From an uncultured Flavobacterium sp. (GTDB lineage Bacteria; Bacteroidota; Bacteroidia; Flavobacteriales; Flavobacteriaceae), in assembly GCF_943913405.1 (NCBI RefSeq), contig NZ_CALTYA010000003.1:124001-188000 (forward strand): a stretch of DNA of 64,000 bases. Direction: 5' to 3'. Shown piece by piece: positions 45,580 to 54,666 of the stretch. Every line of letters starts with the position of its first letter. Position 1 is the stretch's first letter. Under the pieces are notes generated by a model. The model made no database searches. It was not told the DNA's origin and was given only the letters and a program-made list of their open reading frames with translations. Made by a program: the position numbers and the translations under genes.

Positions 45580-48500
45580 TTATTTTTTGATAAAACGTTT
45601 TATCGTAGCCGTATTATTATCGCTAATCTCCAGAATATAATTTCCAGAAGCCAATGATGAAACGTCAATTGTTCCAGAAGCTAAATTACCACGACTAACT
45701 TCTTGTCCCAAAAGGCTGATGATTCTAAAACTAGCTTTTTCAGAAACGGAAGAAACGTTTAAAATAGAAGCTGTAGGATTTGGATATAACTTGATTTGAG
45801 CTAAATCTGAAGAATTTTCTCCTCTTCCGGAAGACACAATATTTACAGTATAATCTTCTACTTGTCCATAAGAAAAAGCTTCGCAAGATGTTGGAATTGC
45901 ATTGTATTTCATAGAAACTCTCATGCGAGTTGCGCCCAAAGTTGCTCCTGTCGGAATTGTAAATGTTCCCGTTGCAGTTGTTGCCGAAGATGCCGATTTA
46001 GTGAAAACTTGTTCGCCAGCATCTGTAAAATCGCCATCTTGGTTGTAGTCAATCCAAACGGAATAGCCTTCGCTATAAATAGAACTTGTCCATTGCGGCG
46101 TGATCGTAATTGTATAAGCTGTTCCTCTCGTTGCATTGGTGGAAACTGTCGTGAAATTGGTGTAGCCAGTTCCGCCAGTTGAAGTATTGTCGATTGTGCC
46201 GAATTGAACCCTTCCAATTTTTTCGTCGGCAACGCTATTTCCTTGCGAAGCGCAATAAGAAACAGAAGTTGAGGAAGTCGTGACATTTGCAGTATTGCTA
46301 AATCCGGAAGTGTTTCCTGCAGCATCTTTTGCTTTTACAGAAAAGGCATACGAAGTTGCAGCTGTTAATCCGGTAACCGCATAAGTTGTTGTAGTTACCG
46401 TAGTTTTTAAAATTCCATCTTGGTAGACTTCATAGCCGGTCACGCCGACATTATCAGTAGAAGCTATCCAAGATAAATTCGTAGTTGTCTGCGTTGTTCC
46501 AGAAGCTGTCAAGCTTGCAGGCGCTGTCGGTGCGGTTGCGTCAACTGTCCCTGTTTGCAGATTTACAGTGTAATCTTCTACTTCGCCATAATCAAAAGCT
46601 TCACAAGAAGTCGGAGTGGCATTGTATTTCAGTGAAACTCTCATTCTAGTATTGCCTGTTGCAGCTGTAGTTGGAACCGTGAAACTTCCCGTTGCCGGAG
46701 TTGCTGTTGAAGCGGCTCTGCTCCAAACTAATTCTCCTGCGTCTGCAAAATCGCCGTCACCATTGTAGTCGATCCAAACGGCAACTCCTTCTGAATACGT
46801 AGTGCCTGTCCAAGTCGGCGTAACCGTAATTGTATAAGCCGTTCCTTTGGATAAATTCGTAGAAATTGCTGTGAAATCAGAATAACCAGTTCCTCCGGTG
46901 GAAGCATTATTTATAGTTCCAAGCTGCACTCTTCCTATATATTCGTCTGAAACGCTATTTCCTTTGGAAGTACAATAAGTCACAGTTCCGGCTAAAGTTG
47001 TTACATTTGCAGTATTGCTTGCTGTCGAAGGATTTCCTGCGGCGTCTTTTGCAATTACATAAAAAGTATAAGCTGTCGAAGGCGCCAAGCCTGTAACTGT
47101 GTAAGTTGTTGTTGTTACCGTAGTTTTTAAAGTTCCGTTTTGATACACTTCATAACCTGTCACGACAACATTATCTGTAGAAGCAGTCCAAGATAAATTT
47201 GTAGCATTTTGTGTAGTTCCAGAAGCGGTCAAAGCAGTCGGAGCGCTCGGAGCAATCGTATCGCTAGAACCTGGAGTAATCGTAAAATTCACATTTGAAA
47301 TATCAAAAAAGATATGGTTTGAGCCTTTTACCATAATCCTATTCTGTGATCCAGGATTATTCGGAACCGTAATTGCTTGCGTTCCGTCATTTGGAGTTCC
47401 TGCCAAAATCGTAATCGGGTAAGTATTTCCTCCGTCCGTAGAAAGCAAAATGTCAACATTTGCAGTGTTCACGCCATTTGCAGTTGTTCCGGCTACATTC
47501 CAAGTCACGGTTTGCGAACTTCCCGCTGCCCAAGAAACAGCGGTATTTGGAGCGCTTACTGAAAAAGGCCCGGCTGTTGCATTTACAGTTACAATCATAT
47601 CGTCGCTGTTATTTGCAGGCCCGCCAGCTCTATTGTCTCTTACCGTCAAGCGGAAATTCAGGGTTCTTGCTACATTCGGAACTGCTTCCCATTGCCAAGT
47701 CGTTGCTCCAGTTTTGACAGTTTCCAATCTAGGAAAATAGCGTGTTCCATTTGTGGAAGGCACGAAAGATCGAAAAGCCGGTCCCGAAGTTGCCGTCGCG
47801 CTTGGATAAGTAGTTGTTGCTGTTCCAGAATTCATCTGTTCCCAGCAATAAGTTAATGCATCGCCATTTGCATCGGTTCCAGAACCTGTCAATAAGAAAG
47901 GTGTTCCTTTCGGAATTGTATAATCCAAACCAGCATTTGCCGTCGGAACGGAATTTCCTGTAGCCGTATTTGTCTGGCAAGTCGTAGTTTTTACATAATT
48001 CGTTACCTGCTGAATACTTACCGCATGAAAAAACGGATCGCTATGTGCTTGCACGTCTGTAGCGCCAGTGATTCCGGCATATCCCATGATTGTGGTGCCG
48101 CTTCCAGGCTCATTTTGAACGCCAGTTCCTTCGTTGCTGAAAGTGAAAGTGTGATTGGCTCCAAATTGATGTCCCATTTCGTGCGCCACAAAATCAATAT
48201 CAAAATTATCTCCAACCGGAACTGTGCTGGTCGTAAAACCGCTTCCTTTTCCAGTTGCGCAGACACAGCCGATACAGCCTGCGTTTCCATTATTTCCAAT
48301 AGCTGACATCAAATGCCCGATGTCATAATTGGCGTTTCCGATCACGCTTGTCAAAGTGGATTGCAATTGCGAATTGTAGTTAGCGTCGGTACTTCCGTAT
48401 GGATCTGTAGAAGCGCTTGTGTAAATTACGGCATCGGTATTTGAAATCAAAACCATTCGAACGGCGAAATCTTTTTCAAAAACTCCATTGACTCTGGTCA

Positions 48501-49182
48501 TTGTGTTGTTGATTGCAGCCAAAGCCAAAGCTTTTGTGCCGCCGTGGTAAGCCGTATATTCTCCGGTAACTGACATGGCCAATCTGTAAGTTCTCAAAGT
48601 GCTGTCGTCGGCATTTGGGCGCGCCATTGTCGATAATTGCACTTTGGTATTGTCGATTACTTCACATTCAAATTTGGTAAAAGCTTGTCTTTTGTCGGCT
48701 CTTTTATAAACGGAATAGGTTTTTAAATCTTGAGTATAAGGCTCAATAAATTCTGCAGGTTTGTCTGCTGCCAAAATCATTCCTTGAAACCCGAGCGGTG
48801 AAATGCTGAAATAAATTGTGGCAGTCGGATCATCGATTCCTTGTCCGGCATATGATTTTATTTCTGGATATCTTGCTGCCAATTCTGGATCCATGATTGA
48901 AGCTTCAAAAATTCTGAATTTTTCTGAAAGTCCGTCTGAATTTGGAAAAGAAATTATGGTATTTGAAGATCTTGAGCTCGCTCGAAGCGGTGCTTTCACC
49001 AATTCCTGTTTTAAAGAATTGATATCGAGTTCAAATAAATTTTTTGTGGGAAGCAATGTCCGGTTTTCAAAAATTGCGGTACCGCTTTTTGGAGCTGATG
49101 CTTTCCAAGGAGTTTTTGCGTTTTGAGCAAACGAAAAACTCGCGCAGGCCAATAAGGCCACAGAGAGTAATCTGTACTTCAT
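45580..49182 (-). CDS. T9SS-secreted reprolysin-like zinc metallopeptidase with FN3 and GEVED domains
   Basis: A 1,200-residue protein with signal peptide MKYRLLSVALLACASFSFAQ and a propeptide-like region to about 190. The catalytic domain carries HEMGHQFGANH at 334-344, the metzincin HExxHxxGxxH zinc site, with a Met-turn candidate in TTIMGYAGI. Then follow a PKD/Ig-like region (about 405-630), an FN3-GEVED pair (640-875) and a second, clearly duplicated FN3-GEVED pair (877-1113; for example VWIDYNGDGDFADAGE and VWIDYNQDGDFTDAGE). It ends in a T9SS sorting domain (1125-1200; IKLYPNPTASILNVSS...RFIKK). It should degrade extracellular protein. Confidence 0.94.
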   Translation of the reverse strand: MKYRLLSVALLACASFSFAQNAKTPWKASAPKSGTAIFENRTLLPTKNLFELDINSLKQELVKAPLRASSRSSNTIISFPNSDGLSEKFRIFEASIMDPELAARYPEIKSYAGQGIDDPTATIYFSISPLGFQGMILAADKPAEFIEPYTQDLKTYSVYKRADKRQAFTKFECEVIDNTKVQLSTMARPNADDSTLRTYRLAMSVTGEYTAYHGGTKALALAAINNTMTRVNGVFEKDFAVRMVLISNTDAVIYTSASTDPYGSTDANYNSQLQSTLTSVIGNANYDIGHLMSAIGNNGNAGCIGCVCATGKGSGFTTSTVPVGDNFDIDFVAHEMGHQFGANHTFTFSNEGTGVQNEPGSGTTIMGYAGITGATDVQAHSDPFFHAVSIQQVTNYVKTTTCQTNTATGNSVPTANAGLDYTIPKGTPFLLTGSGTDANGDALTYCWEQMNSGTATTTYPSATATSGPAFRSFVPSTNGTRYFPRLETVKTGATTWQWEAVPNVARTLNFRLTVRDNRAGGPANNSDDMIVTVNATAGPFSVSAPNTAVSWAAGSSQTVTWNVAGTTANGVNTANVDILLSTDGGNTYPITILAGTPNDGTQAITVPNNPGSQNRIMVKGSNHIFFDISNVNFTITPGSSDTIAPSAPTALTASGTTQNATNLSWTASTDNVVVTGYEVYQNGTLKTTVTTTTYTVTGLAPSTAYTFYVIAKDAAGNPSTASNTANVTTLAGTVTYCTSKGNSVSDEYIGRVQLGTINNASTGGTGYSDFTAISTNLSKGTAYTITVTPTWTGTTYSEGVAVWIDYNGDGDFADAGELVWSRAASTATPATGSFTVPTTAATGNTRMRVSLKYNATPTSCEAFDYGEVEDYTVNLQTGTVDATAPTAPASLTASGTTQTTTNLSWIASTDNVGVTGYEVYQDGILKTTVTTTTYAVTGLTAATSYAFSVKAKDAAGNTSGFSNTANVTTSSTSVSYCASQGNSVADEKIGRVQFGTIDNTSTGGTGYTNFTTVSTNATRGTAYTITITPQWTSSIYSEGYSVWIDYNQDGDFTDAGEQVFTKSASSATTATGTFTIPTGATLGATRMRVSMKYNAIPTSCEAFSYGQVEDYTVNIVSSGRGENSSDLAQIKLYPNPTASILNVSSVSEKASFRIISLLGQEVSRGNLASGTIDVSSLASGNYILEISDNNTATIKRFIKK

Positions 49183-49216
49183 AATAAGTAGGTTTTGGTT
49201 AATAATAAGGGGGATT

Positions 49217-49224
49217 CAAATGTA
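49217..49224 (-). promoter_or_regulatory. Candidate -7 box for the metallopeptidase gene
   Basis: On the minus strand this reads TACATTTG, 34 bases before the start codon at 49182. About 20 bp further upstream lie TGATAA repeats, including the palindrome TGATAAATTATCA (49245-49257). Confidence 0.45.
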
Positions 49225-49443
49225 AAATATTTTTCTTTACATTGTGATAAATTATCATGATAAATCTTAAAAATATCAATATTTAACAGATATAAATAAA
49301 ATCTGTTGAATAATTAAAGATTATGAATAGTCGTTAAACCTTCATTAAATAAGTGTTTTTTAATAAAAAATTATGATTTTAAGTTACATTCAAATCGGTT
49401 TGTCAAAAAATATAGCTATTTTCACGAACTAAAACGAAACGAT

Positions 49444-50970
49444 TTGAAAAACAACAATAAATTATTTATCGCAATTATTGTGGCGCTCCTTTTGGGTGTT
49501 GCATTGGGGTATATTATCAATTTTTCAGGAAAAGGGGAAACAGTTCGTTTTTCGCCAGCAAAATTAGGAGCCGACAAGCTTTCTTTTGAATTAAGTGACG
49601 GAAAAAAATATGTGCAAGACATTTATGTTGTAAGCGATAGCGCGAGTTATAAAGAGTATGTAAAAACGCCGGCAACGAATATTGGAGAAGTTATCATTCT
49701 AAATGAAAAGAAGACGACTTTAGTTCCAAATGTTTTAAAGCAAAACCCGAATCTGACACTGAAAAAAGTTTCAAAATCGGAAAATGGTTCATCGGCATCG
49801 ATTGAAAACATTGATTCTTTTGCAGAAAAAATAAAACTCCTTGGAACAATTTTCATCCGTTTAGTCCAAATGATTATTGCGCCGCTGGTATTTTCAACAT
49901 TAGTCGTTGGAATTGCAAAAATGGGCGACATGAAAATGGTTGGCCGTGTTGGAGGAAAAGCAATGGCTTGGTTTATCACGGCATCGCTGGTTTCTTTAAC
50001 CGTTGGTTTGGTATTGGTAAATTGGTTGGAACCAGGAAAAGGCACAACCATAAAGATGGAAGATGTTTCCGCAGCCGATGATTTATTAAAAAATACAAGT
50101 TCATTTTCTTTGGAACATTTTGTGACCCACGTTGTTCCAAAAAGTATTTTTGAAGCGATGGCCACAAATGAAATCCTTCAAATTGTTATTTTCTCGATTT
50201 TATTTGGAATTGCACTTTCTGGAATGGGAAAACTAGGAGATCCAATTATCAAGGTTTTAGATGTTATTTCGCACGTCATCCTGAAAATGGTGACTTATAT
50301 CATGTGGATTGCACCGCTTGGAGTCTTTGGAGCCGTTGCCGCAGCCGTTGCTGTTTATGGTTTTGAAATCTTCAGCCTTTACGCAAAATATCTATTAGAT
50401 TTCGCCATCGGAATCCTTGTCCTGTGGGCATTATTGCTACTTGTAGGCTATTTTATTTTGGGCAATAGACTTTGGACATTATTAAAAAGAATCAAAAGTC
50501 CGTTGCTGATTGCTTTCTCGACAACTTCCAGTGAGGCAGTTTTTCCAAAATTAGTAGAAGAATTAGAGCGTTTCGGATGCAAAAGCAAAATAGTTTCCTT
50601 TACTTTGCCGCTCGGATATTCCTTCAATCTTGACGGAAGCATGATGTACATGACTTTTGCGAGTATTTTTATCGCCCAAGTTTATGGAGTCGAAATGTCA
50701 ATCGGGGAACAATTGACAATGCTTTTAGTCTTGATGTTGACCAGCAAAGGCGTAGCCGGCGTGCCAAGAGCCTCGTTAATTGTTGTAGTTGCAACTTGCG
50801 CGATGTTCGGAATTCCGCCAGAAGGAATTGCTTTGATTTTGCCAATCGATCACTTTTGTGACATGGCGCGAAGCATGACCAATGTGCTCGGAAACGCTTT
50901 GGCCACAACAGCGGTTGATAAGTGGGAATCAGAACCAGGGGAAACAATAACACCAGAAATTACACACTAA
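49444..50970 (+). CDS. Dicarboxylate/amino acid:cation symporter (DAACS family)
   Basis: A 508-residue protein read from a TTG start at 49444; no suitable ATG precedes the first membrane helix (KLFIAIIVALLLGVALGYI). The family core is clear: FIRLVQMIIAPLVFSTLVVGIAKMGD, the serine-rich IAFSTTSSEAVFPKLVEELERFG, the NxDG-type LGYSFNLDGSMMYM and LLVLMLTSKGVAGVPRASLIVV. It moves glutamate, aspartate or C4-dicarboxylates with Na+ or H+. Between the first and second helices is an unusually long polar segment (about residues 27-130). Its stop codon overlaps the start of the DedA gene (TAATG), so the two are translationally coupled. Confidence 0.93.
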   Translation: MKNNNKLFIAIIVALLLGVALGYIINFSGKGETVRFSPAKLGADKLSFELSDGKKYVQDIYVVSDSASYKEYVKTPATNIGEVIILNEKKTTLVPNVLKQNPNLTLKKVSKSENGSSASIENIDSFAEKIKLLGTIFIRLVQMIIAPLVFSTLVVGIAKMGDMKMVGRVGGKAMAWFITASLVSLTVGLVLVNWLEPGKGTTIKMEDVSAADDLLKNTSSFSLEHFVTHVVPKSIFEAMATNEILQIVIFSILFGIALSGMGKLGDPIIKVLDVISHVILKMVTYIMWIAPLGVFGAVAAAVAVYGFEIFSLYAKYLLDFAIGILVLWALLLLVGYFILGNRLWTLLKRIKSPLLIAFSTTSSEAVFPKLVEELERFGCKSKIVSFTLPLGYSFNLDGSMMYMTFASIFIAQVYGVEMSIGEQLTMLLVLMLTSKGVAGVPRASLIVVVATCAMFGIPPEGIALILPIDHFCDMARSMTNVLGNALATTAVDKWESEPGETITPEITH

Positions 50971-51674
50971 TGAGCAGCTTTGATTGGACGCAATTATTAA
51001 ATCCAGAATATTATATTAACATTCAAATTGGCGGTGTTCCTGTCGGAATTTACGTCGTTTTATTTATAGTTTTTGCTGAGACAGGGCTTTTCGCCGGATT
51101 TTTTCTTCCGGGCGACACGCTCCTTTTTCTTGCAGGAATTTACAGCGGTGAATTGATGTCAACCATCGTCACGATTGACAGCGATTTCTTAAATCTTGTT
51201 TTGCTGGCGTCGCTTGTTGCGCTCGCAGGAATCATTGGAAATACTTTTGGCTATTGGTTTGGCTCAAAAAGCGGCTATTATCTTTACAACAAAGAAGATA
51301 CTTTCTGGTTCAAGAAAAAATATTTAGTCGAATCAAGAATTTTCTTTGAAAAGCATGGTGGGCGCGCGATTATTTTTGCGCGATTTCTTCCAATAATCCG
51401 AACTTTTGCGCCAATTATCGCAGGAATCGTAGCTATGGAAAAAAAGAAATTCATGTTTTATAACATATTAAGTTCATTTCTTTGGGCATTTGCACTCATT
51501 TTTGCCGGACATTATTTATATGATTTATTTCTGAAAGAATTTGGAATTGACTTAAAAGCACATATCGAATTCATCGTTTTGGCTATCGTTGCCATTACTA
51601 CTTTGCCTTTGGTTATCAACTATTTCAAGCGTAAAACAGAGGTTAAAAACGAAGAAGAAAATACGCCAGAATAA
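50970..51674 (+). CDS. DedA family membrane protein
   Basis: The start is placed at ATG 50970, which overlaps the preceding stop by one base and gives 234 residues. About five hydrophobic segments are seen. The DedA signatures ETGLFAGFFLPGDTLLFLAG (E and GD near residues 30-45), GNTFGYWFGSKSGYYLY and the basic FFEKHGGRAIIFARFLPIIRTFAPIIAGI (about residues 125-155) are all present. DedA/SNARE-associated proteins act in membrane homeostasis; some flip undecaprenyl phosphate or phospholipids. Coupling to a carboxylate symporter is notable, but its meaning is unknown. Confidence 0.93.
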   Translation: MSSFDWTQLLNPEYYINIQIGGVPVGIYVVLFIVFAETGLFAGFFLPGDTLLFLAGIYSGELMSTIVTIDSDFLNLVLLASLVALAGIIGNTFGYWFGSKSGYYLYNKEDTFWFKKKYLVESRIFFEKHGGRAIIFARFLPIIRTFAPIIAGIVAMEKKKFMFYNILSSFLWAFALIFAGHYLYDLFLKEFGIDLKAHIEFIVLAIVAITTLPLVINYFKRKTEVKNEEENTPE

Positions 51675-51726
51675 TTTTTATTTTTATTAGAAGCGAAAGG
51701 TCAGTGATTTATCAGTGATCCATTTT

Positions 51727-51796
51727 CCCGCTGGCACCACTCGCTTTTCACGGCTCTATTCAGCCGTGAAAGAGCTCAAACAATGGCGCCATCGGG
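51727..51796. repeat. Nested inverted-repeat element (structured intergenic sequence)
   Basis: The outer stem CCCGCTGGCACC / GGCGCCATCGGG pairs at 10 of 12 positions and encloses a perfect 10-bp stem TTTCACGGCT (51746-51755) / AGCCGTGAAA (51762-51771) with a 6-nt loop. There is no T-run. It is visibly richer in G and C than its surroundings and lies 42 bases before the next start codon. It could be an intergenic repeat or a structured leader RNA. Confidence 0.6.
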
Positions 51797-51837
51797 GCTA
51801 GAAAACAAACCATTTGCATTTTTTTAAACTTCAGGAC

Positions 51838-52959
51838 ATGAAAGCGAACTTAAGCTACTGGGAAATAAAAAATTGGTTTTCAAACGTTGATTACACTATT
51901 GTTGGCAGTGGAATTGTGGGCTTGCACACCGCATTGCGACTCCGAGAAAAATTTCCTGAAAGCAAAATCCTTGTCCTCGAAAAAGGATTTCTTCCGCAAG
52001 GAGCAAGTACCAAAAATGCAGGTTTTGCCTGTTTTGGAAGTATTTCAGAAATCATTGACGACTTAAGAAATCATTCCGAAGAAGAAGTGATTCAGCTAAT
52101 TCAAAAGCGCTGGCAAGGTTTGCAATTGTTGAGAAAACGTCTGGGCGATGCAACTATTGACTACAAATTATATGGCGGTTATGAGCTTTTCTTGAAAAAT
52201 TCGGAAAGCCATTATAACGAATGCCTCCAAAAAATTCCTTTTATCAATGATGTATTGCGTCCGCTTTTCAAGGCTGATGTTTTTGCCAAGGAAATCGACC
52301 GTTTTGATTTTGGCGGGATTCAAGAATATTTAGTTTTCAATCCGTTTGAAGGACAAATAGATACCGGAAATATGATGGAAGCGTTGCTGAAATTAGCAAT
52401 TGCAAATAACATTCTCATCTTAAACCAGCAAACCGTAACTGAATATCAAGAAAATGCAAACGGCGTTCAAGTTGCTACAAACGATTTTGATTTTCAGACT
52501 AAAAAACTTTTTTTTGCGACAAACGGTTTTGCAGGAAGTTTGACAAATGGAGCTGTAAAACCAGCAAGAGCACAAGTTTTAATCACTGAACCAATTCCGA
52601 ATTTAGATATAAAAGGAACTTTTCATATTGACAAAGGTTACTATTATTTCAGAAATTTTGGCGACAGAATTCTATTTGGCGGTGCCAGAAACGAAGATTT
52701 CGAAGGTGAAACTACAACAGCATTTGGCCAGACAGATTTAATACAAAATAAATTGGAAGAAATTTTAAAAGAAGTAATTTTGCCAAACCGCGATTTCAAA
52801 ATTGAGCATCGCTGGAGTGGCATTATGGGAATGGGTTCGAGCAAAAAGCCAATTGTCGAAAAACTTTCCGAACATGTTTATTGCGGTGTGAGATTAGGCG
52901 GAATGGGTGTTGCCATCGGAAGCTTGATTGGCCAGGAATTGGCAGATTTAATAGATTAG
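51838..52959 (+). CDS. FAD-dependent oxidoreductase (DAO/glycine oxidase-like)
   Basis: The start is placed at ATG 51838, giving 373 residues; an upstream TTG at 51814 adds eight. The FAD-binding Rossmann motif DYTIVGSGIVGLHTALRLREKFPESKILVLEKG lies at about residues 18-50, and QGASTKNAGFACFGS is the next flavin contact of the DAO (D-amino-acid oxidase, GlcD/SoxB-like) superfamily. The C-terminal HRWSGIMGMGSSKKPIVEKLSEHVYCGVRLGGMGVAIGSLIGQELADL closes the FAD domain. It probably oxidises a C-N or C-O bond in a small amine or hydroxy acid; the substrate is unknown. The mtgA gene follows after 23 bases. Confidence 0.9.
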   Translation: MKANLSYWEIKNWFSNVDYTIVGSGIVGLHTALRLREKFPESKILVLEKGFLPQGASTKNAGFACFGSISEIIDDLRNHSEEEVIQLIQKRWQGLQLLRKRLGDATIDYKLYGGYELFLKNSESHYNECLQKIPFINDVLRPLFKADVFAKEIDRFDFGGIQEYLVFNPFEGQIDTGNMMEALLKLAIANNILILNQQTVTEYQENANGVQVATNDFDFQTKKLFFATNGFAGSLTNGAVKPARAQVLITEPIPNLDIKGTFHIDKGYYYFRNFGDRILFGGARNEDFEGETTTAFGQTDLIQNKLEEILKEVILPNRDFKIEHRWSGIMGMGSSKKPIVEKLSEHVYCGVRLGGMGVAIGSLIGQELADLID

Positions 52960-52982
52960 ATTATACGTTTTTGTAACTGTTT

Positions 52983-53660
52983 ATGGGTAAAAAAATACTT
53001 CAATTTTTAATAAAATGCGCACTTTGGTTTCTCGGAATCTCCGTGTTTTTTGTCATACTTTTTAAATTTGTTCCAGTTCCGTTTACGCCGCTGATGGCCG
53101 TTCGCGCAATGGAACAGAAAGAAGCGGGAAAAGAAATGACTTGCAGCCACGACTGGGTTCCGTTAGAAGATATTTCTAAAAACCTTCAAAAAGCAGTAAT
53201 CGCAAGTGAAGACGGAACTTTTTTATCGCATAACGGATTTGATTTTACAGCCATGCAAAAAGCTTTCAAGAATAATTCTAAAGGGAAAAAATTAAAAGGA
53301 GGAAGCACGATTTCACAGCAAACTGCAAAAAATGTTTTCTTGTGGCAGGGAAGAAGCTATTTGAGAAAGGCTTTGGAAGCTTATTTTACCGTTTTAATTG
53401 AAATTTTTTGGGGCAAAGAACGCATCATGGAAGTATATTTGAACAGCATTGAAATGGGCGACGGCGTTTATGGCGTTGAAGCGGCTTCTGAGCATTGGTA
53501 TAAAAAAAGCGCTTCTTCTGTTTCAAAAAGAGAAGCTGCTGGAATTGCTGCAATTCTTCCAAATCCTAGAAAATTTAAAGCGTCAAATTCCTCTTCTTAC
53601 ATTGAAAGACGAAAAGGGCGAATTATGAAGCACATGAATTATGTGAAATTAGAATATTGA
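52983..53660 (+). CDS. mtgA: Monofunctional biosynthetic peptidoglycan transglycosylase
   Basis: A 225-residue protein with one N-terminal membrane anchor (about 9-30). The glycosyltransferase-51 motifs are AVIASEDGTFLSHNGFD with the catalytic Glu76, KGGSTISQQTAKNVFLW, and LIEIFWGKERIMEVYLNSIEMGDGVYGVEAASEHWYKK. No transpeptidase domain is present, so it is the monofunctional MtgA type that polymerises lipid II glycan strands on the outer face of the inner membrane. The stop codon is one base from the start of the lpxR-like gene, so the pair is likely expressed together. Confidence 0.96.
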   Translation: MGKKILQFLIKCALWFLGISVFFVILFKFVPVPFTPLMAVRAMEQKEAGKEMTCSHDWVPLEDISKNLQKAVIASEDGTFLSHNGFDFTAMQKAFKNNSKGKKLKGGSTISQQTAKNVFLWQGRSYLRKALEAYFTVLIEIFWGKERIMEVYLNSIEMGDGVYGVEAASEHWYKKSASSVSKREAAGIAAILPNPRKFKASNSSSYIERRKGRIMKHMNYVKLEY

Positions 53661-53661
53661 T

Positions 53662-54612
53662 ATGCTGCAAAAAATTTTCCCATTGCTTTTTCTGATCTTT
53701 ACGACCACGCTTTTCAGCCAAAATAAATCGGGAGAAATTGGCATTTTGATTGACAACGATTTGTTTACTTCCACGGTAAATGACCAATATTATACGAACG
53801 GAATTGAGATCTTTTATCGATTCTTAAACCAAAATGAGAATCTGAATATCAATAAAAAGATTACCGAAATTAAATTTGGGCAATATATTTATAATCCGCA
53901 TACAGTCGAAGCGGCTTCAATTAGGAAGCACGATCGTCCTTTTGCGGGCTATCTTTTTGTGGAAGCGGGATTGCATAAGTTTTACCAAAACGAATCTGTT
54001 TTTAAGATGACTGGCCAAGTCGGCGTTATCGGTCAATCTTCTGGAGCGGAAGAATTTCAGAAATTATTCCATAAAGCTTTTGGCTATAAAGATGTTGAAG
54101 GCTGGAATTATCAAATTCATAATGCGTTGGCGGTTCAAGGAAACTTGTTTTATTCCAAGAAAATATTTCCTTCAAAATTTAGCCAGAATGTAGATTTCAG
54201 TCTTCAAGGCGAAGCTAATTTCGGAACAGTTTTAAACGGAATTACGGCAGGTCCTTTGGCTCGGTTCAGCTTGAAAAAATTGCTTCCTATTTATGATTCA
54301 AATCTTCATAATGCTTCCTTAAGCGCTGATAAATCAAAGTATAAGGAACAAAGCGAATTTTATTTCTACATAAATCCGAATGTCAACTACCAGGTTTACG
54401 ACGCCACGATCCAAGGAAGCATGTTTAATAACGATAGTCCGGTAACTTTTGATTTGCGGCCGTTGCGCTTTTATGGCGAAGCCGGATTTAAGTACAGAAA
54501 AAACCATTGGAATTTGCATTATGTGTTCGTTTACAGAAGCAAAGAAGTTGATAATATTAGAAACGAAGGCTATTTTTATGGCTCAATCGGAGCTTCCTAT
54601 TTATTATATTAA
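53662..54612 (+). CDS. lpxR: Lipid A deacylase LpxR family outer-membrane protein
   Basis: A 316-residue protein with a signal peptide (MLQKIFPLLFLIFTTTLFSQ). It shows the LpxR signature near the N-terminus (IGILIDNDLFTSTVNDQYYTNGIEIFYRF) and KHDRPFAGYLFVEAGL around residues 95-110, followed by many amphipathic strands consistent with a 12-strand barrel and a C-terminal aromatic-rich strand (YFYGSIGASYLLY). LpxR removes the 3'-linked acyloxyacyl group from lipid A at the outer membrane. The symbol is given on family grounds; activity here is inferred. It is packed directly against mtgA. Confidence 0.85.
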   Translation: MLQKIFPLLFLIFTTTLFSQNKSGEIGILIDNDLFTSTVNDQYYTNGIEIFYRFLNQNENLNINKKITEIKFGQYIYNPHTVEAASIRKHDRPFAGYLFVEAGLHKFYQNESVFKMTGQVGVIGQSSGAEEFQKLFHKAFGYKDVEGWNYQIHNALAVQGNLFYSKKIFPSKFSQNVDFSLQGEANFGTVLNGITAGPLARFSLKKLLPIYDSNLHNASLSADKSKYKEQSEFYFYINPNVNYQVYDATIQGSMFNNDSPVTFDLRPLRFYGEAGFKYRKNHWNLHYVFVYRSKEVDNIRNEGYFYGSIGASYLLY

Positions 54613-54666
54613 TTATTGAATCAATATTTTTACTTAACTTTAGGACTTACAAAAAAAGTTTAAAAG

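Noticed and set aside
49647..50165. 172-codon minus-strand frame inside the DAACS gene
   Set aside because: Antisense to conserved coding sequence with no recognisable motif.
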